The notes under the pieces were generated by a model. That model ran no database searches. It was not told where the DNA came from and saw only the letters and a list, made by a program, of their open reading frames with translations. Both the position numbers and the translations under genes were made by a program. A stretch of 64,000 bases of DNA, from positions 293,001-357,000 of the forward strand of contig OZ023197.1 in NCBI GenBank assembly GCA_963995505.1, given 5' to 3'. The stretch's first letter is position 1, and every line of letters begins with the position of its first letter. This DNA is from Hypericum androsaemum (taxonomy: Eukaryota; Streptophyta; Magnoliopsida; Malpighiales; Hypericaceae). Positions 20,831 through 30,849 of this stretch are shown piece after piece.

Positions 20831-21790
20831 ATGGCAGCAACCAGAAGAACTCTTCCCCTTCTCCTCACCTTCCTCCTGACCCCGGCCGTCCCCTTCACAG
20901 CCTCCATCCCCATCGAGACTCTTCGCGCCGCCACGGATTCCCTCCCGGGCTCCGGCCACCTCTCCATGTTCCTAACCCTGCAGCTCCTCTCCAACTCCAT
21001 GATAGTCTCCCGCTCTCCTTCCCTGACCATCTTCTCCCTTTCCGATGCCGCCTTTTTTCGGTCCGGCCAGCCATCCATCTTCCTCCTCCTCTACCACTTC
21101 ATCCCCTTCTCGTTCCACTCCACTTCCCTCCAATTCCTCCCAATAGGGTTCAAGATCCCCACTCTTTTGGCCAACCATTCCCTAGTGGTCACCTCCAATG
21201 CCGCCAACTCACCACACGACACTACGCTCTCGATAAACGGTGTCAAGGTCAATAAAGTTCCGATCTTTGACAATGGCTTCCTTGTCATTCTCGGAATTGA
21301 CCATTTTTTCGATATGGGTTTCGATCTGAGGCCTAATGGGAATCTTGGCTGCCCTCTGAGCGTTTCTAGAGACGTTTACTATGCGCTTAAGGATGCTAGC
21401 CAGGAGCTGAGAACAAAAGGGTTCTCTATTGTGGCCTCCTTGCTTGATCTCCTTGTGGTGGGGTTCAAGGAGAACGGTACAAGGTTAACTATCTTTGCAC
21501 CTGCTGATGAGGTGATTAGAGGATACTATTTCAAGGACCACTCGTCGTCGGCTTTCTTGAGGCATATCGTTCCTTGCAAGGTTACTTGGAGCGATTTGTT
21601 CGGTATGGAAGACGGAGCAGCTTTGAAGACTTATCTGCAAGGGTATGAGATCAGCATGAAGAGATCCGGTGACGCCCTTTTCCTTAATGACGTCCCTGTT
21701 GCTTACCCGGACTTGTACCACAACGATTGGCTCGTCGTTCACGGCCTCCTCGGGATGTTTCAGAGCAGAGAAGATGCTGTTTATGGCTAA
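20831..21790 (+). CDS. FLA: Fasciclin-like arabinogalactan protein (FLA19/20/21-like)
   Basis: An intact intronless gene for 319 residues. FLAs are secreted wall or plasma-membrane glycoproteins thought to act in adhesion and wall assembly. The frame opens at 20714, but the Met at 20831 is preferred: it sits in AAAAATGGC and starts a signal peptide (TLPLLLTFLLTPAVPF). FAS1 domain 1 (about residues 30-165) has LTIFSLSDAAFF and VILGIDHFFDMG. Domain 2 (about 195-310) has LTIFAPADE, FLRHIVPCKVTW and WLVVHGLLGMF. No C-terminal hydrophobic GPI signal is seen, and the proline-rich AGP glycomodule is weak. It is paralogous to the frameshifted gene at 1897-2932. Bases 21555-21581 (codons for FLRHIVPCK) are nearly perfectly complementary to the 3' arm of hairpin D and strongly to hairpin B, which implies possible small-RNA control. 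Confidence 0.88.
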   Translation: MAATRRTLPLLLTFLLTPAVPFTASIPIETLRAATDSLPGSGHLSMFLTLQLLSNSMIVSRSPSLTIFSLSDAAFFRSGQPSIFLLLYHFIPFSFHSTSLQFLPIGFKIPTLLANHSLVVTSNAANSPHDTTLSINGVKVNKVPIFDNGFLVILGIDHFFDMGFDLRPNGNLGCPLSVSRDVYYALKDASQELRTKGFSIVASLLDLLVVGFKENGTRLTIFAPADEVIRGYYFKDHSSSAFLRHIVPCKVTWSDLFGMEDGAALKTYLQGYEISMKRSGDALFLNDVPVAYPDLYHNDWLVVHGLLGMFQSREDAVYG

Positions 21791-21869
21791 TATGGCGATA
21801 AGTGTGGTGTTCTTTGACGAAGAATTAGTCTAGCTACCATGTTTCGTTTGTTCTCTGATTCTATTGTAG

Positions 21870-22420
21870 AGAAGTTTTCTGGTATTGTTAGTTGGCCTTA
21901 TTGGTGATTGGCATTGATCTGGGTTCTATCTGGTTTTTCGTTTTATTAATTTTTCAGGGATATTTGGGTTCTTTATTAGGTGTGCCTTACATTTTGTATA
22001 GCTTACCTAGTTCTAGTTAATGTCTACTACTCAGAGGATAATAATGATTGTGAGATTGGTTTATATGATAGAACTGCAAATTGTTAAATCAAGAAAGAAG
22101 GGCAAGAAAGGCTCGTGGCGTGAATTGGTCAATCTCTAAGACAGGTTCGTTTTGGAAGGTACATGATCAGCCAAAGAAAGGCTGCAGGTGGAGTGGTCCT
22201 GTTGGTTAATGGCGGGAATCGAATGGCTCGTCCCGGCTCTGAAACATCCCGAGGAGGCCATGAACGGTGAGCCAATCGTCAGCCGGTATGCAAGACGGTG
22301 CAGCTTAACGAAGAATTAGTCTAGCTACTCTGTCTCGTTTGTTCTCTGATTGTACTGCAGAAACGTTTTCTGGTTTTGTTAGTTGGCCTTAACGACCTCT
22401 TCACGATGTTGGTTTTGTTA
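21870..22420 (+). repeat. FLA-derived unit downstream of the intact gene
   Basis: Repeats the array blocks GTTAGTTGGCCTTA, CTTACCTAGTTCTAGTTAAT and GTCTACTACTCAGAGGATAA, then an FLA remnant (AATTGGTCAATCTCTAAGAC near 22120). It ends with a second copy of the FLA 3' UTR (AACGAAGAATTAGTCTAGCT, near 22310; compare 21817). It lacks a TATA-hairpin block. Confidence 0.65.
22237..22279 (-). repeat. Inverted copy of the FLA C-terminal exon segment
   Basis: This 43-bp segment is the reverse complement of 21723-21765 in the intact FLA (40 of 43 identical; it covers the codons for NDWLVVHGLLGMFQS). It follows directly on a sense fragment (GAATGGCTCGTCCCGG). A read-through transcript of the FLA gene could fold back on itself here. 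Confidence 0.8.
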
Positions 22421-22539
22421 CTTTAGCTGCCGGTTGACTCTAGTTTACTGTTCCACAATTAGTTTGGTTTTCTCTTCACTTTCAAGCTGCTGTAAGCTAA
22501 TGGATGAAGGGATTCTGGTCAGGTCAGGGTAGACTGAAA

Positions 22540-22590
22540 AATTGAAAATTTTCGGGTCGTCTCGGTTCGCTTTTAAAAACATTAGTTGTA
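22540..22590. repeat. End fragment of the GGTCGG MITE family
   Basis: AAATTTTCGGGTCGTCTCGG then TTCGCTTTTAAAAACATTAG resembles the right end of the element at 3474-4071. Only this end is present. Confidence 0.4.
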
Positions 22591-22847
22591 ACTTCCAACG
22601 ACTTGAATTTAAATCTGACGTGCCAATAGAAAATCATCCAACTTGCAAATGTTCAGACACTTATTAGAGCCTATCAGTAACGGCCCAATTCTTGGGCTTC
22701 CCAGAACGTAAAACAAAAGCATTTTAACAACAAAAATTATGAGCTCCTTATTGCAGAATGAGGATTGGCACTGCAACAATTTGATGAGATTCTGGTAGCT
22801 TAAGAACAGTTCTCGAAGCATTCGAGGCATCGATACGAGCGGAAACA

Positions 22848-24215
22848 TCAGATGTAAGCGAGTAATTTGAAGTAGACGACAATGTACAAGGTAAGGGAGA
22901 AGAGAGCAAACACATGTTGCCAGAACAGAAGAGCAGAGGCCTCCTTAACTGCATATCCCCTCAGGCTTGCAATGGCTCCCAGCAATATCGCGCTCGGTGA
23001 CGTGTACTGCAGCAGGAGCACGAATCGGTACATATGGTCGTCTTGCACGAGAAAGTTCAGCTTACCAGCCAACGCAACAATCCCGATTCCCACAAGAGGC
23101 AGCACCAGGAGCCTCGCCACCATTACGCCAAGCGTGGTACGGAGGCCGAGTGCAGTCTCATTTGGCCCCTCGGCAAGCATTCCCCCGAGAATAAGCATCA
23201 CGGATGGGACCATAGCCCCAGCGATAATTTCTAAGCTGTCTGTGGCGAACGCAAATGGAGCGTCATGTCCAAAGAAGAAAGCTTTAACCTGAGGCACCAT
23301 TCCTATTCCGATGGCTAACAAGGAGGCAATAGTTGGAGGCTGAAGTATGTGCCGAATTGGTGTCTGTTCAGCGACTATTCTCATCCTCCTCACAACTCTC
23401 GGTTCAGCCAGACACGTGATGGACCTGGGACTGCTGCTGCTGCCACCGCCGCTTTCGGCTGCATTGAGATCAAGATCGGGGAAGTTGGTCTGGGACATGC
23501 TAGAGATGCTGTTGAAGATCCTAGCAATGAAGGGTGTCTTAGAATGCTCAGTTTCCTTATCCGCCATGCCTGGCCATTCAGCTTCCACAAGGAGAGGCCT
23601 ACTGATATCGCCAACGGTTGGCTGTTCCACGATCTCAACTCCTTCCTCGACAATCTCATAAAACTGCAGAGGAGGCTCCATCATGTGATAGACAAGAGTG
23701 TATACAAGGATCACGGCAACCCATTGCGCGAAAGACACGTAAGCCACTCCCCTGGAGTGGCAAGAGTGTCCAAACGGAGTATCTTTAGAATGACAAACCG
23801 ATCCAACAATAGCGAGTGGGAGATTCCCGGTATTCCCAAACGCGGTCATAACGATGGTGAACCTGTTAAACTGAGGAGGGGGCCGGCAAATCGCCACCAC
23901 CAACACCCCAAGCAAGAAACCGACGGCCGTGCTAACCAACACATTAACCGGAATAAACCACCAGAGCCTGATATTCTCCAGAGTCATGGATTCCCCGAGC
24001 TCGGTGAAGATCAAGCACGGCAAGAACAAGGCGAAAACCAACTTGCTGAGGAGCTTAAAGGTCGCCTTGGGGATGATCTGAGTCCTTGGATGCGCAAGGA
24101 TCAACCCAATGGTGGTCAGTGACAAGAGCTTCATCAAAGGCACCACTGCAGTTACCATGGTCGCACTACTGGACTCCATCTGCTGCACATACAGCTCGCC
24201 CAAATACCGAAACAT
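22848..24215 (-). CDS. PILS: PIN-LIKES (PILS) auxin carrier
   Basis: 455 residues, one coding exon. PILS proteins are ER membrane carriers of the auxin efflux carrier superfamily (Mem_trans domain) that limit nuclear auxin signalling by holding auxin in the ER. The N-terminal half has LLSLTTIGLILAHPRTQIIP, LSKLVFALFLPCLIFTELGE and FNRFTIVMTAFGNTGNLPLA. A hydrophilic loop (about residues 195-285, EAEWPGMADKETEHSKTPFI) separates it from the C-terminal half with LQPPTIASLLAIGIGMVPQV, MVPSVMLILGGMLAEGPN and LLLQYTSPSAILLGAIASLR. About ten membrane segments are expected. The start at 24215 is chosen because an intron acceptor (CTTTACAG) lies 8 bp upstream; the longer frame to 24257 would read through the intron. 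The layout fits the PILS2/PILS6 clade, but I cannot separate the two. Confidence 0.92.
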   Translation of the reverse strand: MFRYLGELYVQQMESSSATMVTAVVPLMKLLSLTTIGLILAHPRTQIIPKATFKLLSKLVFALFLPCLIFTELGESMTLENIRLWWFIPVNVLVSTAVGFLLGVLVVAICRPPPQFNRFTIVMTAFGNTGNLPLAIVGSVCHSKDTPFGHSCHSRGVAYVSFAQWVAVILVYTLVYHMMEPPLQFYEIVEEGVEIVEQPTVGDISRPLLVEAEWPGMADKETEHSKTPFIARIFNSISSMSQTNFPDLDLNAAESGGGSSSSPRSITCLAEPRVVRRMRIVAEQTPIRHILQPPTIASLLAIGIGMVPQVKAFFFGHDAPFAFATDSLEIIAGAMVPSVMLILGGMLAEGPNETALGLRTTLGVMVARLLVLPLVGIGIVALAGKLNFLVQDDHMYRFVLLLQYTSPSAILLGAIASLRGYAVKEASALLFWQHVFALFSLTLYIVVYFKLLAYI

Positions 24216-24610
24216 GCTTGCTTCTGTAAAGGACGGAACCAAACCAAACCAAACCAAACCAAACCAATTGTTAGGACAACAGAACCGATTACAAACGCCT
24301 TAACCCGCGACGATCATCAATATAATAACATAGCCACGGGCAACACCTAACTCCAAACACAACACAACACAACACAACTAGGGTTTCTACGAAATCAGAG
24401 AGAAACACAGATTCTGGGTCTCATCTATCTCAACGAAACAAGTACATAAAGCTCAGAAACTACAAGGAAATAGTAATTTAAAAAAAAATTAAGAAGAGGG
24501 GAAGCAAAGGAAGAGCTTACTAATCACTCGGTAATCAGATGAGGAGGAGAGAAGTGGGAGTAGCACAATCAGGAGAGAGAAATGGGAACTAAAGCTATTT
24601 ATTGCCAACT
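24216..24610 (-). other. PILS 5' leader with intron and TATA box
   Basis: On the minus strand a donor GTAAGC begins at 24520 and an acceptor TTTACAG ends at 24224, giving a 297-bp 5' UTR intron. The intron contains five GGTTT repeats near the acceptor (about 24238-24266). The leader exon (about 24521-24575) is pyrimidine-rich, and a TATA-like AATAAATAGC lies at about 24594-24603. Confidence 0.6.
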
Positions 24611-25014
24611 GACAAAATTTGTGTTTTGTCGTTGCCGGAATGAATTATTTCGAGCTTACTGATTTTAATGCTTATCCTTTTCTGTTAGAATTACTTTTAT
24701 CTTAAATGTGAAATTCAAATTTCGATTAGCGGCTTCCGAAAATTAATATAGAATACCTGGCCACGTGAGATGCACCTGGAGAATCCCACGTTATTCGATG
24801 TGGATGTTGTCGTTTCGTAATTAAAAAAGCTTGGCGTTACACCAATCAGATATTATAAGCACACTTTCGGCCAATGGACTTTCACATGGTTTGGTTTTCT
24901 CTCCCTCAAATTTCTCATACCGATTTTTTGGTTTATACTATCCAAATTCAAGTCGTGTAAAATAATTTAGTTAAGCTAGATTTAAGCGTCTGTTGATTTT
25001 TTATCTTATAATTT

Positions 25015-25260
25015 TTTATAACTAAATTGTATTAAACTCACCAAAAAGTAATTATAAAATAATTACATCCTATTGTACATAAGAGTACAAAACCCCGGCA
25101 CCAAAAAAGCTATCAAAAAGAGATACATAAAAACGCATCTAAACAAAGTAGAGATAAAATTTATCTACCATTATTCCAAAATAGACACCACCAAAAGAAA
25201 CACAACTTCCCCAAAATACACCTAAGAAGTGCACAAAGTAACTACAAGTTATGGAGGGTC
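25015..25260 (-). mobile_element. Possible LINE 3' end remnant
   Basis: On the minus strand the sequence reads TTTTTGGTGCCGGGGTTTTG then TACTCTTATGTACAATAGGA before an AT-rich end, similar in style to plant LINE 3' UTRs. No coding part is attached. Weak call. Confidence 0.3.
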
Positions 25261-26180
25261 AAAGCTCCAATAGTTTTTTACTTGGTTTTTAGACCATTTT
25301 CCTCCGTTTAGGCACTAATCAGTTTTACTTCCCACAAAAAGCAACTTTTGGTATATTTTTATAATCATTTTATTTTAGTGGTCACAAGAATTGCAAGAGC
25401 TTAGTTTCAGGGTTTTTTTAGATTTCATTATTTTTGTTTCTTGTAACGTTAAAAAATGTTCATTTTATTTGGTTTAATTATTCGGATTTTCTTTCTATTT
25501 TTCTGATTTTTTGGCCTAACATGCCCGTTTACATTTGTATGGTCCCGAGAAAAATAAATTTTAACATAGGGTTAAATATCTTGCATTGAAATTTTACGAA
25601 TGAAACACTTTTTTTAACCACGGATGAAACACCATGGTTACAGATTGTAGTCCACTTATAAATGGGCTGAATTCTGAAACCCACCAGAATAGACCAGACA
25701 CCGACCGTACTTTTTGGGCCTGTCTGAAGATGGGCCCTAGTAAGAATTGCATATTTCGGATGCCGGGCCTTTTATCCTGTCTGGAGATGGGCCCAATATT
25801 ACAGTCTGTTCCATTTTGTTGAATTGAATTGGAAGTTGGAACTCTTCAATTCTTTGTGTTTGTGTTCACTTCCCATTTAAATTGATGTTACAGTTGCGCA
25901 AAACGTATTAAAAAACCTCAAATCTTAATATTTAAAATTTTCAAAAAAATTAAGAGAGAAGCCAATCATGCTAAAGTTTGTACAGGTTTGATACTGCCTC
26001 TCGTGCTTTCAAACGGGATCGTACCAGCACAACATGTCATAGATCTCGTTAGAACAATTATTTTGATTCCATGTTGGAATCTCTATATCCAACCTAAAAC
26101 TTTTAAAAATAGGTGGGCAAATTTTCAAAATTTGTGAACAAACTCACCGTAATATTTCTGAACAAATTCCTTAGCAGTCT
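25261..26180. other. Intergenic, no gene seen
   Basis: AT-rich sequence. A short stretch at 25630-25830 has scattered GGGCC words but no convincing coding or RNA feature. Confidence 0.5.
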
Positions 26181-26204
26181 TTTAAGAATGTAACTAATCC
26201 ATGT

Positions 26205-27418
26205 TTGATGAGCGTTGAGAAAGAAAACATTTTTCAAATGACGAATTCGAGACTAAATAGATATCTTTCGATTATACTTGAAAATTTTAGTGCCGAGGTC
26301 GTGGAAAAGTGGAGGTTGTGCTTCTTCAATTCCTCCTATAGATCAATGTTTGGTCTAATCAGTGGTTACCGACTCTGCCCCGGTCGAAAGTCTCTTCCCG
26401 GAGACCAGACAATGATTCGGTGCAGAAAGCTGAAGATCTTCTCGATCCCTCTTCGGGCCAGTGGAATTATCCTTTACTGGAAGAAGTCTACGATGTTGAG
26501 GAACAAGAAGCCATTAGTTGTCTAAAGCCACCTTGTGATTTCATTATTGACAAAATTGTGTGGCAAAAAGCCAAGAATGGAGTTTATTCAGTGAAAGTAG
26601 GGTATCAAAACCTGAAATTATCAAGTAATACTTTCTGGAGATGAATCTGAAATTATTACTCCTCTCATTCTTCGCTGCCCACATGCTGAACTAACTTGCT
26701 TCCTTTGCAGATTTGGTTACAAAGTTGATCAATCTAGTAACTTGGATTTTAAAGATTGGTTCATCATGATGCTTAAAGAGCTTAACTCGCAAAATGCTGG
26801 TGAACTTTTACTTATCCCTTTGCTATGTTTCTTGTGTTGGCAGATTTGGAAAGCGCGTAACAAGGACGATCAACGTTCAAACTCTTATCAACATCCGAAC
26901 CCTGTACGGGGGAAGGTTATTAGAGAACATTGGATCCCACCTCCAACAAATAAGGTGCTCGTAAACTGTGACGCGTCGTGGCTTAAAGTCGATCGTACTA
27001 CCGGCGTCGAAGTGATTGCTATAAACAACATTGGTCACATGCTAAATGGCCTTAACCGAAGGTTGCAAGCTGATTGAGCAGTAGAGGCTGAAATCCATGC
27101 AATCAATGATGCACTTAATATGGTGCGAAGCTGTTATCATGACGTAGAATCCGCGATCCACTCAGATTGCAAATATGTTGTGGACTACATCAGTGGTGAA
27201 ACCACCTCTTTGGAGTGGCAGGCGGAGAACGCAGCTCTCCGGTCGCGTCAAGCCCTCAAACAACTTCTTAGATGCAGGTTCCAATTCACTCGACGATTGG
27301 CGAATAAAGCCGCCAATTGGATAGCATCCAAGTCTAGACTAGGACTACGTGCAGCTAACTAGTTGTTTCATCTATCAGATGAACTTATTGTACTGTTGTT
27401 GAGCGATTATATGTCGTG

Positions 27419-27420
<2 letters not shown>
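26205..27420 (+). pseudogene. LINE (L1-type) 3' part: zf-RVT and RNase H remnants
   Basis: Broken frames carry the hallmarks of plant LINE ORF2 C-termini. The first piece includes DKIVWQKAKNGVYSVKVGYQ (about 26550-26620), the zf-RVT region. The second (26742-27077) has WQIWKARNK and the RNase H start VLVNCDASWLKVDRTTGV. The third (27120-27362) has ESAIHSDCKYVVDYI and the end FTRRLANKAANWIAS. In-frame stops (for example TGA at 27075) and frame changes separate them. The upstream RT core is missing, consistent with 5' truncation, and an AT repeat follows the stop. Confidence 0.8.

Positions 27421-27462
<42 letters not shown>
27421..27462. repeat. (AT)n microsatellite
   Basis: About 20 uninterrupted AT units directly after the LINE remnant; probably the expanded tail of that insertion. 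Confidence 0.9.
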
Positions 27463-27463
<1 letters not shown>

Positions 27464-29640
27464 TGATCCTTTTGTTTCTCAAAAACAATTCCTCCTATCG
27501 ATGTTGAGTACAGTGGCTAGTTGTCTTCACTCTCTTTACAATCCTCGCAATGTCATATCCTTGAGCTAAGTATGTGCAGACCTGCATAAAGAGTAAAAGG
27601 ATTTGACATCAAAAATAAGCAAACCCAGGACGCCTCATGAATTGTACCGGTGAAAATTAAGTGAAATGACAAGACTAAGGTTATTTACAACCAGCAAAAA
27701 ATACAATCATGAATTTTCGTCAATTTATTTGCTATCTTGTACAACGATACAACTATTATTTGTACCAGGGGGCGTACAGTTCTGTTCAAAATATCAAGTA
27801 CTATGGTAGACTAAGCTCATAGATTTTTCCTTTTATGATGACTTCAGGGTCTGGTAGATTTAGATTCGATCTGGTTCTACAATTTCCTCCTATTGCATCC
27901 AGTACACACACCCACATGTAGTAGAATATTTTAGTACGAACTCCATGTAATATGATTTGATACGTCTTTTGATAGTTACAATGTTATTATTTTTACTATC
28001 ATTTTCTCACATTTAATCTAATGTTATAAGACATCTACAAAATTCAAAGAGGTCATGAGTTCAAATTCTAAAAATTTACCTTTCAACTTTTCTTTTTTTA
28101 AAAGTAAATTTTTTACATCATGACATTACCAGAGTTTGAACCCTGGACTTTCTAGATATTTACAATATTTTGTGTCGTTAGGCTACATTCTCTTTAACTT
28201 ACCTTTCAACTTTTTTCCTCTTTTCTCTTATATTTTATTGATCTATGTTGTACCACTTTGTACATGGTGCCAACAATAAACTTCGGCATATTGATAGAAT
28301 CTCTATATTATATGCAAAATTTTAAGAAAACGAATAACTAAAATTTTCACATTTATAAATAATTTTATCACACAACTAACAATATACTAATATTAACATG
28401 CCTCCCAAACGAAGTCTATTAGACCAAAGTTTGTTAGAAATATGACTTTGCCAACGTGGCATACATGGTCAAATTATGATAATAATGAGTCACGAATCTC
28501 ATATGAGCAATTGTATATGATATCGTTCAGACCACTAGTAAAAAAGTCATGTAAAACATCAAAACCTCGAAAGAACTTAAAACTGAGCCCTTTTGGCACG
28601 ACGAGAGATGTCATCAATTCTTGTCCTTTTTAACTGTTCTAAGGATTCATTGATGTATATGTCACTAGCTGGTTCCAACGGAACTAGCTAGCTAGCTGGC
28701 CCGGTTCATTTTTCGTAATATTGTCCTCATCAAGCAATATCCATAATTAGTTAAATATGTAAGCTCTGACTAACGGAGAAGCAGAGGTGTAAATGGGCCA
28801 CAATAGGAAATTTGCTGGAAGGGTGTTTTCTGTGTTTTACTGGGCAATTTCTGGGAGGGTTTTTCCTGTGTATAGTAATAGTCTTGCTGATTGTTATTGC
28901 AATTGCTCTTTCTGGTCAATTGCCTTCAAAGATTTTTATCCCGCTAAATTTTAGCTTCAAAGATTTTGATGAGGCCTACTGCATCCAAAGAGGAGATTCC
29001 ACATTCTAATATGTAATACGTATAGTTTTGATAAAATTTATCTATTAAAAATTGTTCAAGTTCGAACGATGAGATTTCACATTCTATATATAGTTGATCT
29101 TCTATTTCATGACAGCCGATACAAATTGTGTAAGTTCTATTGAATCATGATACAAACTGCTTAAACTTCGATCCAATCTTTTAAATGTGATTTGTTTGAG
29201 GGAGCGTTGAGATATGAATCTCGGGTTGCTTTTAGAATTACTGAATTTTCATGGATCATAAGCTTCAATTACGAATTGAGTTGCATTTTACTATAAGCTA
29301 TGGGGCGGGATAGAAAAAATGTGGCAACTAGAAAGTAGAAAAGTTTGGCTCTTGTATTTTGTTTTGTCCTCGCTTAAACATTTTCGAACCAAAAAGTTGG
29401 ATGGGATTTCTCAGAAAATTGTACGACAATTGAAGAATTGTCTCTCCTCCCCTCCCATATTGAATAGGTCAAAAAACAACAACTGTGCTAAAATCTATAC
29501 ACTGACGTTGCACTGCTCTAAAATATCTACTTTTGAGTTCACTACATTTTACATCTTATTTATTTTCATTAATTTGAAGGCAATTTACGTGTTCTTTTAT
29601 TAGTCCATTAATATCCACAATTACAATTTAATCCCCCTTT
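27463..29640. other. Intergenic, no gene seen
   Basis: AT-rich sequence without convincing coding frames. Degenerate SINE-like words (TTTGAACCCTGGACTT near 28131) occur, but ends and duplications cannot be found. Confidence 0.5.
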
Positions 29641-29647
29641 TGTGGTG

Positions 29648-29655
29648 TATATATA
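29648..29655 (+). promoter_or_regulatory. TATA box of MIR319
   Basis: TATATATA followed by GACGCTTTGCTCTTCAG, about 170 bp before the stem-loop. This fits a Pol II MIRNA promoter with a start near 29680. Confidence 0.6.
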
Positions 29656-29814
29656 GACGCTTTGCTCTTCAGTTTCTCGCACTCTTCCTTCTGTTATCAA
29701 AATAAGCAATATCCTCTCTTCCATCCACAAATATAAGTTGGCCAGTTGCATGTTTATAAACTTCTCCTAACTTCATTACACAAAATTTTTGATTTGCCTT
29801 GGATCGAGTGAAGT

Positions 29815-30057
29815 AATATAAAGAGGGAGCTCTCTCTCAGTTCAGTACGAGGCGACCATTGGCTGAAACGCGGCTACTGACTCGATGGTTCAAGAGCTCA
29901 TCACAAAGTTTATATGCACACGAGAGAGAGCCAGAGAAATTAAGGAAGAAGATTACTTGAGATGAGCCTTTTCTTGATCCATCGGAGCAGGAGCTATGTG
30001 TTAAGCTATGGCTGTCACGCCTTGGACTGAAGGGAGCTCCCTCCCTTAATAAACTTA
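29815..30057 (+). ncRNA. MIR319: MIR319 precursor
   Basis: The 3' arm carries the canonical miR319 at 30022-30042 (TTGGACTGAAGGGAGCTCCC plus T). The 5' arm has the expected opposite strand (GAGGGAGCTCTCTCTCAGTT, from 29824), and the long stem between them (240 nt overall) is typical of MIR159/MIR319. miR319 is known to guide cleavage of CIN-class TCP mRNAs (leaf growth, petals, senescence). The upper stem holds a second well-paired region (GGCTGAAACGCGGCTACTGA near 29860), as in known MIR319 genes. The transcript is on the plus strand; a TATA box lies upstream. Confidence 0.96.
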
Positions 30058-30307
30058 TACATAATGTTTATATATTTAGTGTGTGTATAACTTTTCTCTT
30101 TATATTTATCGCACAAATATTGTTTACTTTTGCAGGTTCGTAGGTTAATGATAACCTTATGGGAGAGCAATATTTAAGTTAACATATAAAGAATTAATAT
30201 GCTTATTCAGATATTTCAAGTACAAATTCGGTTTTAATCCATATCATTGACTCGTGTAAGTGCTCGAATATTATATAATTTTGACACAAAATATAATCAA
30301 TAAGTTA

Positions 30308-30790
30308 TCAAATATGTAGCATCTGTGTGGAGATCACCTTAGAAACTTCCATCAACCGGAAGAACACAACAGCCGTAGAGAATGGGACACTGAGGGCGAC
30401 CAGAGCCATGAACCCTAGGGCTAGGACAGGCCTTGTGTTTATCATCTGGACTTGCAAGATCCCCACCAAGTTGCACACAAGTCCGTCCCACCCCGTGAAG
30501 CACTCCTTCTCCCACCGCATCCAATCCGAGGGCGGCTCGTAGTTCCTGTCAGCCACCTTCATCTCGTGGATTCTCCTCCTCAGGACGATCATGTTCTCGT
30601 CCACCACCCGGCCGCCTCCATGCGAGTCCTGGCCGTGTGCATCATGGTCCGACGATCCTCTGGCCGCGGAGGTCCCGAGGTTGGTTTTCTTCTTGATCCA
30701 CGTCGGAAGGGTTGCTCTGGATCGACCGGAAATCGGACGGAAGAAATCAGCTGGTCTGATTAGAGAAATGGCTGATGAACTCGATGTCAT
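30308..30790 (-). CDS. Small plant membrane protein of unknown function
   Basis: 160 residues in a single exon. The N-terminus (1-45) is Ser/Arg-rich without acidic residues until later and may be a plastid or mitochondrial targeting sequence. A conserved core follows: DENMIVLRRRIHEMKVADRN, PPSDWMRWEKECF, VCNLVGILQVQMINTRPVLA. One hydrophobic segment (about 122-145, LALGFMALVALSVPFSTAVV) is likely a membrane helix. I recognise the core as a plant-specific family that I cannot name. A paralogue lies at 33268-33741 on the same strand with the same architecture. A TATA box (TATAAATA, 30839-30846 minus) is about 50 bp before the start and supports it. Confidence 0.75.
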   Translation of the reverse strand: MTSSSSAISLIRPADFFRPISGRSRATLPTWIKKKTNLGTSAARGSSDHDAHGQDSHGGGRVVDENMIVLRRRIHEMKVADRNYEPPSDWMRWEKECFTGWDGLVCNLVGILQVQMINTRPVLALGFMALVALSVPFSTAVVFFRLMEVSKVISTQMLHI

Positions 30791-30838
30791 TTGTCCCTAA
30801 TTAAAGTTTGATTATGAAATTATTGAGATGATGTGGTC

Positions 30839-30846
30839 TATTTATA
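30839..30846 (-). promoter_or_regulatory. TATA box of the 160-residue protein gene
   Basis: TATAAATA on the minus strand, 49 bp before the start codon. Confidence 0.6.
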
Positions 30847-30849
30847 GAC

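Noticed and set aside
22882..24122. Plus-strand frames of up to 257 codons opposite the PILS gene
   Set aside because: They are antisense shadows of the conserved PILS coding sequence.
25630..25830. Short plus-strand frame of 62 codons
   Set aside because: No motif, no splice context; likely chance.
28120..28190. SINE at the TTTGAACCCTGGACTT word
   Set aside because: A box B-like word is present but box A, tail and target duplication could not be found.
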